A stretch of DNA of 52,596 bases from the NCBI GenBank assembly GCA_964587855.1, contig CAZPLT010000005.1, positions 1 to 52,596 on the forward strand, written 5' to 3'. A model generated the notes under the pieces. It saw only the letters and a list, made by a program, of their open reading frames with translations. It had not been told where the DNA came from and did not search any database. Of the stretch, positions 25,541 to 33,102 are shown one piece after another. This stretch comes from WRCA01 sp964587855. Its GTDB lineage: Bacteria > Pseudomonadota > Alphaproteobacteria > Rs-D84. Each line of letters begins with the position of its first letter. The stretch's first letter is position 1. The position numbers were made by a program, and so were the translations under genes.

Positions 25541-26722
25541 ATGCAGCTGAAGTTTTCTGTTTTCCCAGCATTATTTTTTGTGAGTTCAGCTTTTGCTGGC
25601 GCGTCGTTGCCATCTGTTAATATTTCGCATTCTGTATCCGCACGCGCAATGTATGGCGATGTCCCAGCTACAACATCAAAAGTTGAATATACTGCAAAAA
25701 AACAAGATACTAAGAATGATAAAAAATCCAGAATTTCAAGTCTTAAATCTAGTTCAGATATTTTAGTTCCACATCGTCCAGATGAAAATTTATGGGCACA
25801 AAATACTTCACGTGCTACAGAATTGGTGGCAGCAAAAAAAGAAGTTATTTTACCCGAAGAAACTTTGGATGAACCAGCGGTTGTAAAAACAATTGCTTTG
25901 CGTCCAGCCCCCAAGGTTGAAACCCCAAAGAAAATTGTTGAAAAAGCTGTTGTTGATAAAGAAGCTTTGGCCAAGGCCTATGAAGCTGGCAGAATTTCTG
26001 AATTACAACGTATTGCTGATAAAGCATTGGCTTCTAAACCCGTAGCTTCAAAAACGCGTAAATTAATTGTCCCAATGGAGGACACCAGTGCTGCCGCTAT
26101 TGTAGCGGATAGCTCTGAAAAATCTTTTCCAATGACCGAAGAAGATTTTTCTTATAAAAATTCTGACGATATACCGTTTACAAAATTATCACCAATGCAA
26201 TTAAAACGGGCATTCAAAAAAACGTATGTTTCAGAAAATAAACATTTATCAACATATCGTGCGCTTGAAAAATTTGATACCGCCAGTGATGATTCAAATG
26301 ATGTAACTGAATCTATACAGGGATTTGATTCTTCTCGTGATTTATCCGAAAGCAGCGATATTCGCCCCTTAGAAATAAAAATAAGTTTTAATGGTCAAGA
26401 TTCTGCTTTGTCTCGTGATAATTATATGTTGTTATCGGAATATGCCGGAATAGTTGTTAATAATCCAAAGCGTGCAGTTCAGGTTTCAATTCCAGAACAA
26501 GATACACGCAGTTTCGATGGGCGCAAGCTGGCAGCAAAAAGATTGGCAATTATTGAACAAGTTTTACGTGATTCTGGTGTTCCAGAACAAAAAATAGTTC
26601 CTGTATTAGCGGATAGAGATGACAACTCGTTGGTTTTGCGTGTAATTTCCAGTGATGTATATAAGTCTTTGACACAAAATCGTGGCAAGAAAACCACTAC
26701 AGAAAAAAGTTTATCTTGGTAA
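25541..26722 (+). CDS. Secreted protein with OmpA-like C-terminal domain
   Basis: 393-aa exported protein. The signal peptide MQLKFSVFPALFFVSSAFAG is followed by a ~250-residue charged, low-complexity region rich in Lys, Ala, Ser and Asp. A C-terminal ~100-residue segment follows an OmpA/Pal-like pattern: an opening strand IKISFNGQDSAL, RKLAAKRLAIIEQVLRDSGV matching the helix that carries the conserved Arg, and IVPVLADRDD. The peptidoglycan-binding Asp is less certain. An anchoring role at the cell wall is inferred. ATG 25541 was chosen because AAGGAAGG lies just upstream and the signal peptide then begins cleanly. Confidence 0.6.
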   Translation: MQLKFSVFPALFFVSSAFAGASLPSVNISHSVSARAMYGDVPATTSKVEYTAKKQDTKNDKKSRISSLKSSSDILVPHRPDENLWAQNTSRATELVAAKKEVILPEETLDEPAVVKTIALRPAPKVETPKKIVEKAVVDKEALAKAYEAGRISELQRIADKALASKPVASKTRKLIVPMEDTSAAAIVADSSEKSFPMTEEDFSYKNSDDIPFTKLSPMQLKRAFKKTYVSENKHLSTYRALEKFDTASDDSNDVTESIQGFDSSRDLSESSDIRPLEIKISFNGQDSALSRDNYMLLSEYAGIVVNNPKRAVQVSIPEQDTRSFDGRKLAAKRLAIIEQVLRDSGVPEQKIVPVLADRDDNSLVLRVISSDVYKSLTQNRGKKTTTEKSLSW

Positions 26723-26745
26723 TTTAATAAAAGATGGTTTGATAA

Positions 26746-26775
26746 AAAAATAATCCATTTCTGGATTATTTTTTT
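26746..26775. terminator. Bidirectional terminator
   Basis: An 11-bp stem (aaaaataatcc / ggattattttt) with a 6-nt loop lies between the OmpA-like protein gene and the convergent ppa. Confidence 0.85.
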
Positions 26776-27299
26776 TGTGATTTATATTTATCAATACTTT
26801 CCATAATAATTTTATCGGCAGTTTCACGATTTCCCCATCCGGTTATTTTGGACCATTTATTTGGTTCCAAATCCTTGTAATGTGAAAAGAAGTATTCTAT
26901 TTTTGCCTGCAAAATAGGGGGCAATTGTTCTATGAAATGTGTATTTGTATGAAATGGATCTATTTTATCCAATGGAACACAAATTATTTTTTCATCTCCA
27001 CCAGCTTGATCTTCCATCAGCAAAACACCAATAGGACGGACATCAATTAAAACGCCAGGACGCAGGGCTGCATTCGATATAACTACGCAATCAAGCGGAT
27101 CACCATCATCGCCCAAAGTACCTGGGAAATAACCATAATCTGCGGGATAGCTGAGCGGTGTATGCAAAATTCTATCTACGCGCAACAGACCGGTCTTTTT
27201 ATCAATTTCATATTTTGCGCGACCGCCTTCGGTAACTTCTATAACAGCGGTCATTTGTTTAGGTGGATTTACACCTGGTTTTAAACTTTCTATACTCAT
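26766..27299 (-). CDS. ppa: Inorganic pyrophosphatase, family I
   Basis: Soluble Mg-dependent enzyme that hydrolyses PPi to phosphate (177 aa). The active-site signature GDDGDPLDCVV (D-x-D-P-x-D) is present, together with KYEIDKKTG, YPADYGYFPGT, DIRPIG-type VRPIGVL, and the KDLE / KWSKITGWG C-terminal segment. ATG 27299 with GGAG upstream gives the usual MSIESLKPG start. The gene is downstream of dnaN on the same strand but separated by a terminator. Confidence 0.94.
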   Translation of the reverse strand: MSIESLKPGVNPPKQMTAVIEVTEGGRAKYEIDKKTGLLRVDRILHTPLSYPADYGYFPGTLGDDGDPLDCVVISNAALRPGVLIDVRPIGVLLMEDQAGGDEKIICVPLDKIDPFHTNTHFIEQLPPILQAKIEYFFSHYKDLEPNKWSKITGWGNRETADKIIMESIDKYKSQKK

Positions 27300-27322
27300 A
27301 AAAAACTCCGTAAAATTAAGAT

Positions 27323-27347
27323 TTAAAAACCCGCGCAAATGCGCGGG
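27323..27347 (-). terminator. Terminator after dnaN
   Basis: A 7-bp GC stem (cccgcgc / gcgcggg) with a 4-nt loop is followed on the minus strand by a T-run. It lies in the ppa leader. Confidence 0.85.
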
Positions 27348-27354
27348 ATTATTT

Positions 27355-28473
27355 TTACATTCTTATCGGCATCAAGATAAACAATGCATCAGATTTTTTG
27401 TCCTTGGATTTCATAATCGTTGGACTGAGCGGATCCTGCATTTCAATCTGGAATTTATCACCTTCGATTTGGTTGGCGATATCCAGTAAGAATTTTACAT
27501 TAAATGCAATTGCGAAAGATTCATCGCCATTGTATTCAATATCTATTTCTTGGGTTGCTGTTCCGGCATCTGGACTGGACGCATTTATAATCAATCTGTT
27601 CATAGAAAATTCCATATGAACTGATTTAGTTTTATCCTGGCTGGCAATAGATACCAAATCAACCGCAGCAATAAATTGTTTTCTATCAATTGTTGCGATT
27701 TTATCGTTACCCTTGGGTATTACAACGCGATAGTTTGGATATTGTGCATCAACCAATTTGCTGGTCAGCGTAGCAGCGCCGACACTGAATCTTGCCTTGG
27801 TGTCTGATAATTCAACAACAGCATCATCGACAGACGCGTCTTCGAGTAGTTTTGATAATTCACCAATAACACGACGTGGCAAAATGACGGCTGGCATTTC
27901 TGTGCTACCTTCGGGGGCAGGGATTTCACACAAAGCCAATCTTTGTGAATCAGTTGCAACAGCGGTCAGCATTTTTTTCTTGTTCTCTTCTGTGATGTGG
28001 AAATAAATACCGCCCAGATGATAACGAACATCATCTGTTGGAATTGCAAATTTGGTTTGATTGATAAGATGGGCCAAATCGCCAGTTGTCATTGTGAATT
28101 TAGTTGTCAGATTTGCATTTGCCATCATTGGGAAGTTTTCAGCCGGCAAAGTTGGTAATTTAAACAAAGCACGACCACTGGACACAACCAATTGATCACC
28201 AGATTGTTTGAATTTGATTTCTGAATCTTCGGGCAATTTACGTGCAATATCATAAAGCATTTGAACTGGGACAGTTATTTTCCCAGCCAAAGTAATGTCT
28301 GTAGGGACATGCTCAATCAGTTCCAGGTCAACATTAGTTGCACTTAATATCAGATTATCTGTGACCTCTAACTTAACATTCATCAAAATGGGCAAAGTAG
28401 CACGTTTTTCAACGATAGATTGCATATGTCCCAATGCTTTGATTAAAACCTGACGAAAAACTGAAAATTCCAT
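27355..28473 (-). CDS. dnaN: DNA polymerase III sliding clamp (beta subunit)
   Basis: Ring-forming processivity clamp (372 aa) made of three repeated clamp folds. Characteristic stretches are MEFSVFRQVLIKALGHMQSI, RATLPILMNVKLE, HLGGIYFHI, VATDSQRLALCEIP, VVIPKGNDK and the C-terminal LFILMPIRM, which ends the peptide-binding pocket. In this window dnaN lies about 9 kb from dnaA and is not in the classical dnaA-dnaN-recF order. Confidence 0.96.
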   Translation of the reverse strand: MEFSVFRQVLIKALGHMQSIVEKRATLPILMNVKLEVTDNLILSATNVDLELIEHVPTDITLAGKITVPVQMLYDIARKLPEDSEIKFKQSGDQLVVSSGRALFKLPTLPAENFPMMANANLTTKFTMTTGDLAHLINQTKFAIPTDDVRYHLGGIYFHITEENKKKMLTAVATDSQRLALCEIPAPEGSTEMPAVILPRRVIGELSKLLEDASVDDAVVELSDTKARFSVGAATLTSKLVDAQYPNYRVVIPKGNDKIATIDRKQFIAAVDLVSIASQDKTKSVHMEFSMNRLIINASSPDAGTATQEIDIEYNGDESFAIAFNVKFLLDIANQIEGDKFQIEMQDPLSPTIMKSKDKKSDALFILMPIRM

Positions 28474-28544
28474 GACGATAATCCTTTATTTATAATCTGT
28501 TCTTTGTGAAGATTTTACAAAAAACGCCGATTCGTCGCAAGGGT

Positions 28545-28578
28545 AAAAATCGCGCCCGATTGGGCGCGATTTTTCAAT
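28545..28578 (-). terminator. Terminator after trxB
   Basis: A 13-bp perfect stem (aaaaatcgcgccc / gggcgcgattttt) with a 4-nt loop lies downstream of trxB and upstream of the dnaN start. Confidence 0.9.
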
Positions 28579-28594
28579 GATTTTCAATGACAAA

Positions 28595-29485
28595 TTATTG
28601 CTTGCTGTTCAGGTAAGCAATGGCATCCATCGCACAGTCACAACCAGTGCCAACCGCAGTCGCGATTTGCATTTTCAGTTCACTGCGGACGTCACCGGCC
28701 ACAAATATCCCAGTTGGCAATTCGCTGGGGATTAATCTGCCTTGTTCGTCACGTTTAAAGTCTTCGCTTAAATAGTCGGTATTTGCTTCGTGTCCGATTG
28801 AAATAAAGACCCCGTCGCAATCAATCTTTTCATCCTTTGTTGTAATAACATGGGTAACACCAGATTCATTTCCTGCAATTTCAGATAATTCGGTATTCCA
28901 CATAACAGAGATGTTTTTTGCTTCATTTACACGATCTACCAATACTTTTTCTGCGCGCGCAAAAGAATCTTTGCGGTACAATATTTTTACTGTTTTCGCT
29001 ATATTGGATAAATAAAGTGCATCATTCAAAGCGCAATTACCGCCACCAACAAATATAACATCTTTATCAGTATAGAAAAATCCATCGCAAGTCGCGCAAT
29101 AAGAAACACCACGTCCCAAGAAATCGTGAATTCCCTTGATCTCAAGTTTTCTGGGAACGGCACCAGTTGCAATTATAAGTGCCTTGGATTTATATTCTTT
29201 GTCTTCTTTTGTAATTACAGAAAAACTGTCGTCGTGAATTTTAATAGATTTAGCGGTTCCTAATTCAATTTTTGCACCGAACATTTCGGCCTGTGCTTTC
29301 ATTTTATCAGCTAATTCTTGTCCGTGACCGATAAATCCCGGGTAATTTTCAACTCTATCAATTCTGGGAATATAACCACCAATTAAATCACCGCTTAAAA
29401 CCAAAGTGCTTTTGCCCGCGCGCGCAGTATACAATGCCGCAGTAAGTCCAGCAGGGCCACTTCCTAGTATTATAACATCATTCAT
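28595..29485 (-). CDS. trxB: Thioredoxin reductase
   Basis: FAD/NADPH flavoenzyme that reduces thioredoxin (296 aa). It has the N-terminal FAD-binding LGSGPAGLTAALYTARA, the redox-active pair CATC (Cys130, Cys133) in GVSYCATCDGFF, the NADPH Rossmann FVGGGNCALNDALYL, and the C-terminal FVAGDVRSE FAD motif. The usual GGQL near residue 37 reads GGYI, a small local deviation. The start at 29485 follows AAAAAGGA and matches family starts; a longer upstream reading frame lacks both. Confidence 0.93.
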   Translation of the reverse strand: MNDVIILGSGPAGLTAALYTARAGKSTLVLSGDLIGGYIPRIDRVENYPGFIGHGQELADKMKAQAEMFGAKIELGTAKSIKIHDDSFSVITKEDKEYKSKALIIATGAVPRKLEIKGIHDFLGRGVSYCATCDGFFYTDKDVIFVGGGNCALNDALYLSNIAKTVKILYRKDSFARAEKVLVDRVNEAKNISVMWNTELSEIAGNESGVTHVITTKDEKIDCDGVFISIGHEANTDYLSEDFKRDEQGRLIPSELPTGIFVAGDVRSELKMQIATAVGTGCDCAMDAIAYLNSKQ

Positions 29486-29579
29486 ATTTATTTCCTTTTT
29501 AAGTGAATAGTGAGAATAACATAAAAAAATAGGGATAAAAAGAGAAAAAGACACTGGACAAAAAAGGCTTGACTAATAA

Positions 29580-29603
29580 TAAATCCCCCTGTAAGGGGGA
29601 TAT
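29580..29603 (-). terminator. Terminator-like hairpin after efp
   Basis: An 8-bp stem (atccccct / agggggat) with a 3-nt loop, followed on the minus strand by a short T-rich stretch, lies just past the efp stop. Confidence 0.6.
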
Positions 29604-29604
29604 T

Positions 29605-30171
29605 TTATTTTGCGCGTTCTACGTATTCAAGCGTTTCGGTATTTACCACGATTTTTTCGCCTTGTTCGACGAATACTGGAACATATAAACGAACCCCATT
29701 ATCTAAGATAGCGGGTTTCCCACCGCCTGCGGCGGTTTGGCCCTTTAGCGCGGGTTCGGTTTCTTCAACAATCGCAATAATTGTTTTTGGCAGAGTGATT
29801 GAAACGGGATGACCCTCTACAAAATTAGCCTTGACCGACATTTCTGGTTGCAAGAATTTTACTTGTTCGCCCAGTGCATCATTTGGCATTGTAAATTGTT
29901 CATAATCGGACAAGCGCATAAAAAAGCTGTCTGTACCGTCACTGTATAAATATTGACATTCGATATCTTCAACCATCAATTTCTCGACTTTGTCTTCGGC
30001 ACGCCAACGATCACCACCCTTGTTGCCAGAATCAATATCGCGCAGATCGGCCTGGACAAACGCACCGCCTTTGCCGGGTTTAACCTTGGTAATGCTGGTT
30101 ACGGAATATCTTTTGCCATTATGGGAAATTACCCAACCAACGCGAATATCATTTGCAGTAAAGCTTGCCAT
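29605..30171 (-). CDS. efp: Elongation factor P
   Basis: Translation factor that relieves ribosome stalling at polyproline (188 aa). The three beta-barrel domains have the usual length. The tip loop reads VKPGKGGAF with Lys34, the residue beta-lysylated by EpmA/EpmB in many proteobacteria. No epmA or epmB genes are in this window. Other family marks are QYLYSDGTDSFFM and the C-terminal GVRLYVPVFVEQGEKIVV. The Shine-Dalgarno is aaaggg. Confidence 0.95.
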   Translation of the reverse strand: MASFTANDIRVGWVISHNGKRYSVTSITKVKPGKGGAFVQADLRDIDSGNKGGDRWRAEDKVEKLMVEDIECQYLYSDGTDSFFMRLSDYEQFTMPNDALGEQVKFLQPEMSVKANFVEGHPVSITLPKTIIAIVEETEPALKGQTAAGGGKPAILDNGVRLYVPVFVEQGEKIVVNTETLEYVERAK

Positions 30172-30222
30172 CTTTTGCCCTTTGTGTTTAACCCGCTGAT
30201 TATAAGGGAAAAAACGTCTGTG

Positions 30223-31614
30223 TCAATGAAAGTGATTGTAAATTTTTTTTGCAATGGATTTAGATATTCCAGGTGCACGTGCAATATCGGATTCGCGGGC
30301 GTCCGCGATTTGTCGGACGCTGCCAAAATGATGCAGTAAAGCCTTTTTACGCGCAGCGCCAATTCCATCAATTTCGTCCAATGCGCTGGAAAACTGGGTT
30401 TTGGAGCGACTGGCGCGATGAAATGAAATTGCAAATCGGTGTGCTTCGTCCCGAACGCGACGAAGCATTAAAAATAATGACGAGTCTTTTGATAAATCGT
30501 AATTTTCGCATCCATTTGGCATTATAAAATGTTCATCGCCATTACGGACAATCCCCTTGACCACACCCATTACAATCGAATCGTTACCCAAAACTTGTTT
30601 TGCAATATTCCATTGTGCGCGTCCCCCATCAACAATTACCAGATTATGTTTTTCGGCGCGGGATAAAAATTCCTGCATCATTGCGATATCGTTACCCGCA
30701 TTTTTTGTTTCGCGCAATTTGAAATGGCGATAGTCGCTTTTTATAAATCCGTTTTTACCAAAGACTATCATTGCGCCAACTGGATTTTTACCAAACAGAT
30801 GTGAATTATCAAAAACAGCCGCAGACTTAATCGTCACCCCCAGCCATTTTTCCAATTCATCAAATGATTCAGAAAAAGTATCAGTCTTTCGTAAATTTGG
30901 ACGACCACGATTTGCGGTTGTGGTCAGTGCGGAAATTTTATCACGGATTTGTGCGGCTGCTTCATAATCTTGCTTTTTTGATAAAATTTGCATTTCATCT
31001 GATAATTCTTGGACTGCGGTTTGAACGTCCCCTGATAAAATTTTTCTGGCTAATTTTACTTGCTCGTCATATCCATTACCATTCATACATGGCGCGCTGC
31101 AACGACCAATTTGATGTAATAAACATGGACGTGTTCTGTTATTCATAAAAGAATCGGTACAGGTTCTAAGCTGGCAAACTTTTTGAATTGTTTTAAGCGC
31201 CTCGTTCAATGTGCTTACCGAAGGGTATGGGCCAAAAACATCTTTTTTTTGTGAAATCTTTTTACGAAATTTTATTAATCTGGGAAATTCATGTTTTGTT
31301 AACGCCATCATTGGATACATTTTTCCATCAGTCATCATGATGTTGTATTTAGGCTTTAATGTTTTTATTAATTCTTGTTCTAAAACCAAAGCATCAGATT
31401 CGGTCGCCGTTGTTTGCCAGTTGACGGATGCGACCAAGCTGCGCATAATACGTTTATGCCATTCCAGTTTGGATATATCTGTATATTGGCGAAGTCTGGC
31501 GCGAATGTTTTTAGCCTTGCCCACGTATAAAAGTGTTTCGTCAGCGTCATACATCATATAAACACCGGGCAGGGTGGGACTATTTTCTATAAGATTGGCA
31601 AATTGAATAATCAT
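30223..31614 (-). CDS. uvrC: Excinuclease ABC subunit C, internally shortened
   Basis: Dual-incision nuclease of nucleotide excision repair. It has 463 aa, against about 600 in the family. The GIY-YIG domain has Tyr19, Arg40/42 and Glu79. A 4Fe-4S Cys set follows (152, 164, 172, 176) with the same spacing as E. coli. The UVR helix pair is at about 195-230. The RNase H-like domain keeps Asp269 (FDNSH), Asp329 (VDGG) and His392 (RDEAH). A tandem helix-hairpin-helix lies at about 412-463. The ~140 residues that normally lie between UVR and the RNase H-like domain are gone, with no stop or frameshift. The gene is probably active. It is divergent from the prepilin gene. Confidence 0.9.
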   Translation of the reverse strand: MIIQFANLIENSPTLPGVYMMYDADETLLYVGKAKNIRARLRQYTDISKLEWHKRIMRSLVASVNWQTTATESDALVLEQELIKTLKPKYNIMMTDGKMYPMMALTKHEFPRLIKFRKKISQKKDVFGPYPSVSTLNEALKTIQKVCQLRTCTDSFMNNRTRPCLLHQIGRCSAPCMNGNGYDEQVKLARKILSGDVQTAVQELSDEMQILSKKQDYEAAAQIRDKISALTTTANRGRPNLRKTDTFSESFDELEKWLGVTIKSAAVFDNSHLFGKNPVGAMIVFGKNGFIKSDYRHFKLRETKNAGNDIAMMQEFLSRAEKHNLVIVDGGRAQWNIAKQVLGNDSIVMGVVKGIVRNGDEHFIMPNGCENYDLSKDSSLFLMLRRVRDEAHRFAISFHRASRSKTQFSSALDEIDGIGAARKKALLHHFGSVRQIADARESDIARAPGISKSIAKKIYNHFH

Positions 31615-31631
31615 TGTAATTATGATACAAT
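31603..31631 (+). promoter_or_regulatory. Putative promoter of the prepilin gene
   Basis: TTGAAT (31603-31608) and TACAAT (31626-31631) are separated by 17 bp. The -35 lies inside the first codons of the divergent uvrC. Confidence 0.5.
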
Positions 31632-31660
31632 TAACAATGAAAAAATCAAATGGGGATAAA

Positions 31661-32143
31661 ATGAAATTTATAAATCAAGAATCAGGTCGCAGTATGATTG
31701 AAATGTTGGGCGTTCTGGCAATTATGGGCGTGATAACTGGACTAGCTATAATTGGAGTTAAAAGTGGTTTTAACAGTGTAAAACGTAATAATGTTCAAGA
31801 AGATGTAATGAAGATAGTTATAGAGACAAGGAATATACACCGTGAATACGATGATTTTTCTGGGTTAGATAATACAACTATTTTTTCTGTGATAGGGATG
31901 TCTGATAGAAACCCGTATGGTGGAAAATATTCTTTGATGGTGGATTCATCAAATACGCGTCAGTTTATTTTGACTATTGATGGCCTGAATTCATCCGAGT
32001 GTTTGTTTTTCAAGTCCAAGGCATGGATAGATTCAATTGGATATCAATCATCAGATGGAAAATCTGGCGGGGCAGTTGCAATGCCAAATGATTGCAGTGC
32101 TGTGACTGGACAGAACTATATTCAGATAACTTATGGCGAATAA
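31661..32143 (+). CDS. Type IV prepilin-like protein
   Basis: 160-aa pilin or pseudopilin. A short basic leader MKFINQESG is followed by RSMIEMLGVLAIMGVITGLAI. This fits the prepilin peptidase site (Gly at -1, Glu at +5) and a 20-residue hydrophobic helix. The +1 residue would be Arg rather than Phe/Met. The C-terminal half has two Cys (in SSECLFF and NDCSAV) that could form the pilin disulfide loop. ATG 31661 gives the shortest leader; 31637 is an alternative. It could be the subunit handled by the TcpQ/secretin machine at 12.5-15 kb. It overlaps the pseudouridine synthase gene by 11 bp. Confidence 0.8.
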   Translation: MKFINQESGRSMIEMLGVLAIMGVITGLAIIGVKSGFNSVKRNNVQEDVMKIVIETRNIHREYDDFSGLDNTTIFSVIGMSDRNPYGGKYSLMVDSSNTRQFILTIDGLNSSECLFFKSKAWIDSIGYQSSDGKSGGAVAMPNDCSAVTGQNYIQITYGE

Positions 32144-33101
32144 TCAAATTGTTTCAATGACCGAAGATGGCATTCGTCTGAAAAGATGGGTCAAAAGACA
32201 CTATCCAAAAATTTCAGACGGAGAATTTCATAAATTATGTCGTTCTGGTCAAATACGTATAAATTCATCCAGATGTCATGGGGGTGAAATTTTGCATGCT
32301 AATGATGCTTTGCGTTTGCCACCATTTATGAGTGAATTGAAACAAAATAAAAATGAAAAAAAAGAATCAGGAATAAAATTTTCATTGGCAGACTTAGAAA
32401 AGCTGCGTAAATGTATGATTCAAAATGATCCTGATTTTGTTGCTTTTAATAAACCGTCGGGATTGGCGGTCCAGGGCGGGACGGGTGTAAAAAAAGCCAT
32501 GGATAAAATGGTTGCGGCTTTGTTCCCATACGATTCGATTTTACCGGTTCACAGATTGGATAAAGAAACCAGCGGGGTGATTGTTTTTGCAAAAAATCAA
32601 CGTGCCGCACAAAATTTGGCATCACAATTTCAAGATAAAACGGCAAATAAAGAATATCTGGCATTGTTATATGGCAGGGTTTCTCCCAAGACAGGAATTA
32701 TTGATAATTTTATTATAAAAGGTAAGGTGTTCGAACCAGATGAAGAAATTCCATCTGGTGCCCAACGAGCAATTACTAAATATGAGGTTTTGGCAGAATT
32801 ACCGGGAATCTTAGCATGGGTTAAATTTGCCCCGATGACAGGACGAACCCATCAATTACGTATTCATGCGGCATTTTCACTGGGTGCACCCATAGTTGGT
32901 GACAGATTGTATATGAAGCATGATGATGAAATTAAGAAAAATAACTTGTTGGAATCTGTTTTAGAATCTAATAAATTGTTTTTGTTTGCATATAAGTTAT
33001 CATTTCGACATCCAGCTACAGGCAAAATAATAACCATTAATGCACAAATGCCTGATTTTATGGCGTCAGTTGCAAAATTTTTAGAATTCAAGGTTGATTA
33101 A
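32133..33101 (+). CDS. RluC/RluD-family 23S rRNA pseudouridine synthase
   Basis: 322-aa RNA-modifying enzyme. The N-terminal S4-like RNA-binding domain (about 10-65; RLKRWVKRHYPKISDGEF, SGQIRIN) precedes a RluA-family catalytic domain. The latter has VAFNKPSGLAVQGG, the catalytic HRLDKETSGVIVFAK (Asp143) and GRTHQLRIHAAFSLGAPIVGD. The S4 domain and length fit RluC (23S U955/2504/2580) better than RluA. It overlaps the pilin 3' end by 11 bp, and the AsmA-like gene begins directly after its stop, so all four genes to cdaA look like one operon. Confidence 0.92.
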   Translation: MANNQIVSMTEDGIRLKRWVKRHYPKISDGEFHKLCRSGQIRINSSRCHGGEILHANDALRLPPFMSELKQNKNEKKESGIKFSLADLEKLRKCMIQNDPDFVAFNKPSGLAVQGGTGVKKAMDKMVAALFPYDSILPVHRLDKETSGVIVFAKNQRAAQNLASQFQDKTANKEYLALLYGRVSPKTGIIDNFIIKGKVFEPDEEIPSGAQRAITKYEVLAELPGILAWVKFAPMTGRTHQLRIHAAFSLGAPIVGDRLYMKHDDEIKKNNLLESVLESNKLFLFAYKLSFRHPATGKIITINAQMPDFMASVAKFLEFKVD

Positions 33102-33102
33102 A

